Source of the DNA: Phycisphaerales bacterium UBA1910
GTDB lineage: Bacteria > Planctomycetota > Phycisphaerae > Phycisphaerales > UBA1924
Length of the DNA: 7,342 nt
Assembly: GCA_002337545.1 (NCBI GenBank)
Contig: DDGE01000007.1
Coordinates: forward strand, 97,064 to 104,405
Direction of reading: 5' to 3'
In this document: in pieces, positions 1 through 4,854 of the stretch
Layout of the letters: each line of letters begins with the position of its first letter
Numbering within the stretch: position 1 is the first letter of the stretch
Notes under the pieces: generated by a model
Told to the model about the DNA's origin: nothing
Database searches by the model: none
Seen by the model: the letters and a program-made list of their open reading frames with translations, nothing else
Position numbers and translations under genes: made by a program

Positions 1-735
1 ATGACCGCCGACGGCCCATACGAAGCACGCAAGGCCGTACGCGCCCGGGTCCGCGAGGGCGTCGACCTCATCAAAATCACCGCCACCGGGGGCGTCCTCT
101 CCAACACCGCCGCCGGCGTTGACAAACAGTTCTTCGTCGACGAACTCGAATCCATCATCGAAGCCGCACGCATGATGGGCCGCAAAGTCGCCGCCCATGC
201 CCACGGGACCGACGGCATCAACGCCGCACTCCGCGCAGGCGTCGACTCCATCGAGCACGGCACCTACATCGACGAAGAGTCCATCAAACTCTTCAAGGAG
301 ACCGGCGCCTACCTCGTACCAACAATCCACGCCGGCAAGTTCGTCGAAGAGAAATCCAAAATCGACGACTACTTCCCACCAGCCATCCGCGATAAAGCCG
401 CAACCGTCGGCCCGCTCATCCAGGACTCCTTCGCCCGCGCCTACAAAGCCGGTGTCAACATCGCCTTCGGCACCGATGTCGGCGTCGGCGCTCACGGCAC
501 CAACGCCCTCGAGTTCGTCTACATGCACGAAGCCGGCATGAGCCCCGAAGACTGCCTGATCTCTGCCACCATCAACGCCGCCACACTCATCGGCGTCCAG
601 GACAAGATCGGCACGCTCGAGCAAGGCAAGTACGCCGACCTCATCGCCCTCCCAATCGACCCCATGAAAGATGTCAGGGCATACCAGCGCGTCGACTTCG
701 TCATGAAGGACGGAGCCATCTACCGATCGCACTGA
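1..735 (+). CDS. Metal-dependent amidohydrolase (imidazolonepropionase/Xaa-Pro dipeptidase-like), C-terminal part
   Basis: Members of this family are TIM-barrel metallohydrolases that cleave amide or peptide bonds; the substrate cannot be read from this fragment. The 244 visible residues hold the later metal-site motifs in order: [10 protein letters not shown] with Lys25 (the usual carboxylated lysine), VAAHAHG with His66/His68, SIEHGTY with His86, and FGTDVG with Asp159. The end, [15 protein letters not shown], is the typical closing strand of the small beta-sandwich domain. The N-terminal barrel strand with the first HxH motif is absent and relatives usually exceed 400 residues, so the ATG at position 1 is probably internal and the gene starts outside the window. 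The stop is TGA at 733-735. No hairpin terminator was seen after it. The family call is firm; the exact activity (dipeptidase, prolidase or other) is open. Confidence 0.88.
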   Translation: MTADGPYEARKAVRARVREGVDLIKITATGGVLSNTAAGVDKQFFVDELESIIEAARMMGRKVAAHAHGTDGINAALRAGVDSIEHGTYIDEESIKLFKETGAYLVPTIHAGKFVEEKSKIDDYFPPAIRDKAATVGPLIQDSFARAYKAGVNIAFGTDVGVGAHGTNALEFVYMHEAGMSPEDCLISATINAATLIGVQDKIGTLEQGKYADLIALPIDPMKDVRAYQRVDFVMKDGAIYRSH

Positions 736-867
736 TGAATCTCACCCAATTGAGTCATCCATCCGAAATTTCCAAATCCTCATGCGCGCCAAGCGCCATT
801 CATCCGGTAGACTGCTATCAATAGGGGGAACCACCTATCAACCGCGCGATTGCGATTGGATTCAACG
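736..867 (+). promoter_or_regulatory. Regulator leader with operator-like pseudopalindrome at 821-838
   Basis: The gap between the amidohydrolase and the PAS-LuxR gene carries an 18-base near-palindrome, ATAGGGGGAACCACCTAT, at 821-838. Its outer five bases pair perfectly, one pair is mismatched, the next two pair, and AA is the centre. It overlaps a second small inverted repeat, CTATCAATAG, at 815-824. LuxR-type helix-turn-helix proteins bind imperfect dyads of about this size, so it could be an operator, possibly for autoregulation. This is inference. No good -35/-10 pair was found; TAGACT at 808-813 is the best -10-like hexamer. Confidence 0.3.
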
Positions 868-1581
868 ATGATGCACGCACGATCGAAGCAAACTCCGAAG
901 GTCACACCCGAAATGCTCGGCCTGCTCGAGTGGCTCTCGGGCAGCGGCTGGATCCTTCGAAACGAAGACTTCGTCGCCATCTGGTGCAACGAGGCATACG
1001 CGGCCATCGGGAACCTCAAGCCCGAAGATGTAGTCGGCACAAAGCTCGCTGATTACATCGGCGATGACGCCGCAAAGGATCGTGAACGCTCATACTCCGT
1101 TGCAATAGAAGAAAACCGACCAGTCACAAACATCCAGTTCACCGGCGACGACCGCATGCTGAGCATGATCTTCCCAATCGATGAAGAGGCATTCGGACAC
1201 AAAGGCGTCCTCTGCATGATCCAGGAAGCGCCAAGAGGCGACAACCTCAAACTCGAGGCAATCGAAACCGTCGTCCAATCCCCGGTCTTCGTCCAGCTCG
1301 CCGCACTCTCCACCGCAGAGCTCCGCGTCCTCTACTACCTCGCGCGAGGAAACTCCACGCAACAGATCTCCGAGAAACTCTTCCGATCAACCAAAACCGT
1401 CGAAAACCAGATCTCCAACATCCACAGAAAGATCGGCACAAAGTCCAGAGGCGAACTCGTCCAGTTCGCATCCGGCAGAGGCATCGAGAAATACACACCC
1501 GACGAATGGGAATCGATCATCACCACCGCGCGCGCAGAGTTCTCATTCAATACCGAAGACAAATCACAACCCAAGAAGTAA
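868..1581 (+). CDS. PAS domain-containing LuxR-family transcriptional regulator
   Basis: This is a cytoplasmic one-component regulator with an N-terminal sensory PAS-like fold and a C-terminal LuxR/FixJ helix-turn-helix. Numbered from ATG 868 (237 aa), the PAS-like region is about 14-120, including WILRNEDFVAIWCNEAYAAI and the strand GVLCMIQEAP. The DNA-binding domain is about 143-202: LSTAELRVLYYLARGNSTQQI, then SEKLFRSTKTVENQISNIHRKIG, with the family's TVxxxxxxIxxKxG pattern. There is no receiver domain and no transmembrane segment, and no histidine kinase lies nearby, so it probably senses a ligand or redox state directly. The start is uncertain: TTG at 850 and ATGs at 868 and 871 share the frame, none has a clear Shine-Dalgarno site, and a TAG at 808-810 closes the frame upstream. 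A strong terminator follows, so this looks like a single-gene unit. The target genes are unknown. Confidence 0.85.
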   Translation: MMHARSKQTPKVTPEMLGLLEWLSGSGWILRNEDFVAIWCNEAYAAIGNLKPEDVVGTKLADYIGDDAAKDRERSYSVAIEENRPVTNIQFTGDDRMLSMIFPIDEEAFGHKGVLCMIQEAPRGDNLKLEAIETVVQSPVFVQLAALSTAELRVLYYLARGNSTQQISEKLFRSTKTVENQISNIHRKIGTKSRGELVQFASGRGIEKYTPDEWESIITTARAEFSFNTEDKSQPKK

Positions 1582-1629
1582 GCCCGAAACACCTTCCCGC
1601 GCAAACACTCCCGCCGAGCTCATCACACA

Positions 1630-1659
1630 AAGCCCCTCCACCATGGAGGGGCTTTTCTT
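1630..1659 (+). terminator. Rho-independent terminator of the PAS-LuxR gene
   Basis: A perfect 11-bp stem (AAGCCCCTCCA at 1630-1640, TGGAGGGGCTT at 1644-1654) encloses a 3-base CCA loop and is followed by TTCTT. It lies about 50 bases after the stop of the regulator and separates it from the lectin gene. Confidence 0.85.
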
Positions 1660-1743
1660 GGGTTCACAAACACGAATACACCACCATGCCTTTCCTCTTT
1701 TATCCCGACAACTGCCCCAAAAAACACTGGATTTCGAACCCTC

Positions 1744-1781
1744 TTGACCCATAATTACAATGGACCACAATCAAGAGAGGG
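1744..1781 (+). promoter_or_regulatory. Possible promoter and Shine-Dalgarno site of the lectin gene
   Basis: Two overlapping readings are possible. TTGACC at 1744-1749 with CACAAT at 1766-1771 has a 16-base spacer. Alternatively, TACAAT at 1756-1761 is a better -10 box but has only a weak -35 (TTCGAA, 1733-1738). AGAGAGGG at 1774-1781 is a good ribosome binding site 8 bases before ATG 1790. That site decides the start in favour of 1790 over the in-frame ATG at 1760, which lies inside the promoter-like sequence and would put hydrophilic residues ahead of the signal peptide. The first reading would start transcription inside the Shine-Dalgarno site, which favours the second. Confidence 0.4.
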
Positions 1782-1789
1782 AAAACAAC

Positions 1790-2698
1790 ATGCTCCGTAC
1801 CGCCACCATCGCCACGCTCCTGCTCACACCCATCGCTGCCGCGGATGTCGTCGATTTCACCGATTTCTCCGACACCACCGGGCTCGCGATCAACGGCTCT
1901 GCCGCGCCCGCGACCACCAGCGACGGCGTAGTCATGCGCCTCACCACCGCATTGGCCAACCGCGCCGGCAGCATCTTCTCGGATGCACAGGTCGACGCCG
2001 CAGACTTCTCAACCAAGTTCTCATTCCGCATCTCCGAACCGGGCGGTTCCATCTTCGACGGCAACACCGAGAACGGCGCCGACGGCATCGTCTTCGTCGT
2101 CCAGCCCATCGACAGCGCCCTCGGTTCACTCGGACAGGGCATCGGCTATCAGGGCATCGCCACATCCCTCGGCATCGAGTTCGACACCTGGCACAACTCC
2201 GTAAACAATGACCCCAGCCAATCCCATGTCGGCATCAACATCGACGGCTCGGTCAACCACAACTCCGGACTCCCGACCGCGAACATCACCGCACCGGAAC
2301 TTGACGACGCAGACCAGTGGTTTGCATGGATCGACTACGACGGCACAACCCTCGAGGTCCGCCTCTCCCTCTTCGACGCGCGTCCCGCCAACCCACTCAT
2401 CGCCCACCAGCTCGACCTGCCATCGATCCTCGGCCAAGGCACCGCCTTCGTCGGCTTCACCTCCGCGACCGGCGCCGCATGGTCGAACCACGACATCATC
2501 AACTGGAGCTACGACGCCTACTCACCGCCCTGCCCCGCCGACCTCAACGACGACGGCGTACTCGATTTCTTCGATGTCTCAGCATTCCTCAGCGCATACG
2601 CCGACGAAAACCCCGCTGCCGACTTCACCGGCGACGGAAACTACGACTTCTTCGATGTCTCAGCATTCCTCAGCGCATATGCCGCCGGCTGCCCGTAA
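1790..2698 (+). CDS. Exported L-type (legume-type) lectin with C-terminal dockerin-like EF-hand pair
   Basis: This is a predicted secreted carbohydrate-binding protein of 302 aa. Residues 1-18 (MLRTATIATLLLTPIAAA) form a signal peptide. Residues about 20-242 form an L-type lectin beta-sandwich. The metal-site stretch is visible as Glu130, Asp132, Trp134, Asn136, Asp141 and His146, the same spacing as concanavalin A Glu8, Asp10, Tyr12, Asn14, Asp19 and His24. ADG at 97-99 supplies the sugar-site aspartate, and GFTSATGAAWSNHDIINW near 222-239 is the family's closing strand. Residues 248-302 carry two EF-hand-like units (Asp251/Asn253/Asp255/Asp259 and Asp278/Thr280/Asp282/Asp286), each followed by FFDVSAFLSAY and bracketed by Cys248 and Cys301. 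This tail is common on exported Phycisphaerae proteins and may serve sorting or protein-protein attachment; no cohesin is visible here. The sugar ligand cannot be predicted. Confidence 0.88.
   Translation: MLRTATIATLLLTPIAAADVVDFTDFSDTTGLAINGSAAPATTSDGVVMRLTTALANRAGSIFSDAQVDAADFSTKFSFRISEPGGSIFDGNTENGADGIVFVVQPIDSALGSLGQGIGYQGIATSLGIEFDTWHNSVNNDPSQSHVGINIDGSVNHNSGLPTANITAPELDDADQWFAWIDYDGTTLEVRLSLFDARPANPLIAHQLDLPSILGQGTAFVGFTSATGAAWSNHDIINWSYDAYSPPCPADLNDDGVLDFFDVSAFLSAYADENPAADFTGDGNYDFFDVSAFLSAYAAGCP
2567..2679 (+). repeat. Exact 32-bp direct repeat within the dockerin-like tail
   Basis: Positions 2567-2598 and 2648-2679 are identical over 32 bases and lie 81 bases (27 codons) apart. Each encodes the FFDVSAFLSAY part of an EF-hand unit. 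The identity includes synonymous codon positions, while the intervening parts of each unit differ. This fits recent duplication, gene conversion, or selection on a favoured module sequence. Confidence 0.9.
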
Positions 2699-2721
2699 CC
2701 ATCAACCAAACCAACCACACC

Positions 2722-2752
2722 GGCCGCCGAACCACAAACCAGCGGCCTTTTT
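2722..2752 (+). terminator. Probable intrinsic terminator of the lectin gene
   Basis: A 6-bp GC stem (GGCCGC at 2722-2727 with GCGGCC at 2742-2747) has a 14-base loop and is followed immediately by five T residues. It lies about 25 bases after the lectin stop. The large loop makes it weaker than the terminator at 1630. Confidence 0.6.
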
Positions 2753-2755
2753 CAT

Positions 2756-3048
2756 GCCGGGTGCCCTGCTTACGCGAAGCTGAAGCAGGATGTCAGGTTG
2801 CATACACTCTCAACATGGGCACCTGGGACACTTCCATCCTGAGCCGGGAACCATGAAGGTGCGGTCCCCGGCTCCTGCATGTCTCTCGAAGAGTGTACCA
2901 CATCACGGCTCATGATCGAATCCAAACATGACCAACAAGAATATGCAGGAGACCTTGCCACTCGCATGCCATTCGGTCAACTACAGGATTGCTGCACAAA
3001 AATCGATCCATCGAATGAAACGAAACGGGATCATCAACTTGATTCAAT
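2756..3048. other. Gene-free stretch, rich in inverted repeats in its first part
   Basis: No convincing gene lies between the lectin terminator and the stop of the next minus-strand gene. The first 120 bases hold several inverted repeats. CCTGCTT/AAGCAGG (2765-2771 and 2783-2789) and a 12-bp stem with one mismatch (2841-2852 and 2863-2874, 10-base loop) can form together. Two further 7-base complementary pairs, GGTGCCC/GGGCACC (2760-2766 and 2817-2823) and CAGGATG/CATCCTG (2786-2792 and 2835-2841), are interleaved and overlap the first two, so they are alternatives. No T-run follows the large hairpin. From about 2885 to 3048 the sequence becomes less GC-rich and I see no structure. An open frame at 2879-3088 lacks a ribosome binding site and any recognisable motif. 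The segment could be a mobile-element remnant or a structured RNA. Confidence 0.4.
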
Positions 3049-3642
3049 TCACAAGTCGCGAGTTGCAATGCGCTCAGATTTTTCATGAGTTGCCCACAAA
3101 CTGAGCAGCTCCAGCGATCTTTGACTCACAAATAAAGATTTAGAATACCCTTCCTGCTGCAGCACACAGTGAAAGAGCCCGTCGGATACTTTACGGAAAT
3201 ACACCTTTGCATATGATCTCTCAAATGACACGGCGCCAAACGCGTCAGAGTAAGTGACCCTATCCTTATCAATATATATACTAGTCAGCAGCGGCTGTTT
3301 CATCCCAGTTAGAAGAAAAAAATTATAGAATAAAAATAACGCAAGGCCATCCAGAAATGGGTTGATAAAATGTCTGGAAGGAGGAATCCCTGTGTAGTTA
3401 TACGACACATAGTGCAGGCCAAGTATTATGACCGCAAACATGAGCAGCATAACCGGATACAAACGGATGTTCTTTGCAACGACTAACGGAGCCGACTCAT
3501 TTAGCTCAAAGCAGCAACCACCTCCTGCTGGACGCGTTAAATACTGCGACTTCATTGTCGCTACAATATTCGCGCGCAAGAAAAATACATGAAATAGGAA
3601 TGGAGAAAAAATAACTATCATAATATATAATAATAAATCCAT
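3049..3642 (-). CDS. Unrecognised three-helix membrane protein
   Basis: I do not recognise this 197-aa protein. Three hydrophobic segments are visible: residues 4-22 (LLYIMIVIFSPFLFHVFFL), about 60-81 (LYPVMLLMFAVIILGLHYV) and about 95-112 (PFLDGLALFLFYNFFLLTG). A soluble, probably beta-rich domain follows at about 117-197 (SIYIDKDRVTYSDAFGAVSF onwards), whose alternating pattern resembles the PH-like or YcxB-like tails of small membrane proteins; that resemblance is only by eye. The start ATG has no Shine-Dalgarno site, and a hairpin sits 8 bases before it. An in-frame TGA in that hairpin's loop rules out an upstream extension. It lies 40 bases downstream of the larger minus-strand gene, so the two are probably co-transcribed. 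The GC content is well below the neighbours: 20 of 60 bases at 3301-3360 against 41 of 60 at 6361-6420. Confidence 0.7.
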   Translation of the reverse strand: MDLLLYIMIVIFSPFLFHVFFLRANIVATMKSQYLTRPAGGGCCFELNESAPLVVAKNIRLYPVMLLMFAVIILGLHYVSYNYTGIPPSRHFINPFLDGLALFLFYNFFLLTGMKQPLLTSIYIDKDRVTYSDAFGAVSFERSYAKVYFRKVSDGLFHCVLQQEGYSKSLFVSQRSLELLSLWATHEKSERIATRDL

Positions 3643-3650
3643 AAGAGGGA

Positions 3651-3670
3651 CGCAGGTTTTTCAACCTGCG
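3651..3670 (-). promoter_or_regulatory. Intercistronic hairpin with GAAA tetraloop
   Basis: Read on the minus strand, CGCAGGTT-GAAA-AACCTGCG is a perfect 8-bp stem closed by a GNRA-type tetraloop. It sits in the 40-base gap between the two minus-strand genes and ends 8 bases before the ATG of the membrane protein, where a ribosome binding site would be expected. There is no T-run after it, so a simple terminator is unlikely. It may control translation of the second gene, or mark RNA processing or stability. Confidence 0.6.
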
Positions 3671-3682
3671 AAACCCCATTAG

Positions 3683-4621
3683 CTATACGGGATCACCTGG
3701 GCAATCGTCACCAAACACAGCCCTTGCGGCCGCGCGACTTCCAGCACGCACCGCTCTAGCATTCGCAAGTGCGGTTGAATAATCGCCCATACAACCAGCG
3801 TATTGATACGCCTGAATTCCCAAAGCACCCAGAGAACAGAGCACGGTTGCCACATACCCCACACCCGGAAAAATCGATGCGGTGGCACACCCGGTCATGG
3901 TAACAGCGAACTGCGCAGTAGCGTCTAATATACAATTCTTCATGTTATTCTTTGCAATCTGCTGCGCTGTTGCAAAGGCAATGTCTGCCAATCGAAATGC
4001 CTGCTCACAATCAACAGGTGGATACGCCGGTATCCCCGCCTGTTCAGCTTCTGGAATCGGACGGAAATCGTCGTAATCAACTTGCTGCATTTCACAACCA
4101 ATGACAATTTCACTAACACGCTCCCCAAGCGAATTAGTAAACTGCCAAGCTATACCTGCAAAATTGATTTTATCCAAATCCGTTTCAATCGAGGCAACAA
4201 TAGCGTACAAATCAAGGTTAGCATCTTGATATACCTGCGTCTGAGCAGGTGTAAAATAATCATCATCAGCGATATCAACACGATATGCACCTAAGACTTC
4301 CATATCAAACAGCTCGGCACCGCTGGTCTGCCCGACATGGGTGCCGCCCACGCTATTTTCATCAATGTCATCAAACATCAACAGTGCGGAGTCTTGGATA
4401 GAATATGGGCTTCCAAATAACCGCTCGATATATTGCCTTTGGTATTTACCCCACTCGCGATATGGTATGGGTTGCGCCCCAAATGCAAGATCCGTGGGAA
4501 CACCAGCCTCAACGGCATGCAATGCGTCAACAACCTGCTCCGCCGTTTGAGCAATCGGCTGAACCGGCTCCTGAACTCGCGCTGCCGCTCGATACGACGG
4601 CAACACGAACACATTCACCAA
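3683..4621 (-). CDS. Unrecognised, probably secreted protein with a cysteine-containing C-terminal half
   Basis: I do not recognise this protein. The open frame gives 312 aa from TTG 4621, but no ribosome binding site precedes that codon. The true beginning probably lies in another frame at ATG 4688 (separate entry), making this the body of a frame-disrupted gene. Residues 1-175 contain no cysteine, are moderately acidic, and look like a mixed alpha/beta domain. All seven cysteines (176, 205, 230, 245, 262, 277, 307) fall in the second half. That half begins with the alanine-rich helix DCEQAFRLADIAFATAQQIA, continues into a hydrophobic, glycine-containing stretch (about 238-275, with FPGVGYVATVLCSLGALGI), and ends in an Ala/Arg-rich helix. 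The spaced cysteines fit an exported, disulfide-bonded protein or a membrane-inserting hairpin. It heads a probable two-gene unit with the downstream membrane protein. Coding is likely; the function is unknown. Confidence 0.6.
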   Translation of the reverse strand: MVNVFVLPSYRAAARVQEPVQPIAQTAEQVVDALHAVEAGVPTDLAFGAQPIPYREWGKYQRQYIERLFGSPYSIQDSALLMFDDIDENSVGGTHVGQTSGAELFDMEVLGAYRVDIADDDYFTPAQTQVYQDANLDLYAIVASIETDLDKINFAGIAWQFTNSLGERVSEIVIGCEMQQVDYDDFRPIPEAEQAGIPAYPPVDCEQAFRLADIAFATAQQIAKNNMKNCILDATAQFAVTMTGCATASIFPGVGYVATVLCSLGALGIQAYQYAGCMGDYSTALANARAVRAGSRAAARAVFGDDCPGDPV

Positions 4622-4688
4622 TGAGGAGAAGTGCGAAAATCGGATTGCAGTAATTCTGCCTGCTACTAACCCATTCTCTAATGCTCAT
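4527..4688 (-). CDS. Short ORF with strong RBS and signal-like N-terminus, likely the frame-shifted start of the 3683-4621 gene
   Basis: ATG at 4688 has a good Shine-Dalgarno site (AAAGGAAG, 4702-4695, six bases before the ATG), unlike any start codon in the neighbouring frame. It encodes MSIREWVSSRQNYCNP followed by the hydrophobic run IFALLLIG, which resembles a signal peptide or membrane anchor. The frame ends after 53 codons at a TGA (4529-4527), inside the larger ORF. Skipping one base near 4612-4620 would join IFALLLIG to NVFVLPSYRAAARVQEP, giving a natural signal peptide followed by the 312-aa body. The likely explanations are a frameshift mutation, an assembly error, or programmed +1 frameshifting. 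I see no obvious slippery site. A separate small membrane peptide is the less likely alternative. Confidence 0.45.
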   Translation of the reverse strand: MSIREWVSSRQNYCNPIFALLLIGECVRVAVVSSGSASSGAGSADCSNGGAGC

Positions 4689-4694
4689 ATACTA

Positions 4695-4702
4695 CTTCCT
4701 TT
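4695..4702 (-). promoter_or_regulatory. Shine-Dalgarno site for ATG 4688
   Basis: AAAGGAAG on the minus strand lies six bases before ATG 4688. It is the best ribosome binding site in the low-GC region and is the main argument that translation begins at 4688 rather than at TTG 4621. Confidence 0.6.
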
Positions 4703-4703
4703 C

Positions 4704-4737
4704 AGTCTACGACCGCACCATTGCGGCACTACAGACT
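4704..4737 (-). promoter_or_regulatory. Leader stem-loop upstream of the secreted-protein gene
   Basis: Two nested stems are visible: outer AGTCT/AGACT (4704-4708, 4733-4737) and inner CCGCA/TGCGG (4713-4717, 4722-4726) with a 4-base loop, separated by an unpaired internal loop. On the minus strand the structure ends just before the AAAGGAAG ribosome binding site, so it would lie in the 5' leader. It has no T-run in the direction of transcription. A regulatory role is inferred from position only. Confidence 0.35.
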
Positions 4738-4798
4738 AAAACAAGAGCAAGAGCGTTAGCAAGTCAGATATCGCAACTAAAACAATAAACCCCAAATA

Positions 4799-4812
4799 CC
4801 TCATTAATGAGG
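4799..4812 (-). terminator. Palindrome after sucD, weak candidate terminator
   Basis: CCTCATTAATGAGG is a perfect 14-base palindrome about 40 bases beyond the sucD stop. On the minus strand it is followed by TATTTGGGGTTTATTG. The stem is short and the T content modest, so it could equally be a protein-binding site. No better terminator was seen between sucD and the low-GC pair. Confidence 0.3.
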
Positions 4813-4854
4813 CAGTTGGCTCATCTTTGAGGAAGTCGCCATGTAGCACTCATC

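Noticed and set aside
1760..1789. Earlier in-frame ATG for the lectin gene
   Set aside because: It overlaps the TACAAT promoter-like hexamer, has no Shine-Dalgarno site, and would place hydrophilic residues before an otherwise clean signal peptide.
2853..2915. 20-codon open frame starting at ATG 2853 in the hairpin loop
   Set aside because: It is very short, lacks a ribosome binding site, and has no supporting feature apart from its position in the loop.
2879..3088. 69-aa plus-strand open frame in the gene-free stretch
   Set aside because: No ribosome binding site, no recognisable motif, and its end overlaps the 3' end of the minus-strand membrane protein gene. It cannot be excluded as a small gene but is unsupported.
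2760..4850. Island bounded by attachment-site repeats or carrying an integrase or transposase
   Set aside because: No direct repeat flanking the low-GC region and no recombinase, transposase or tRNA gene was found by eye, so the mode of acquisition is not supported.
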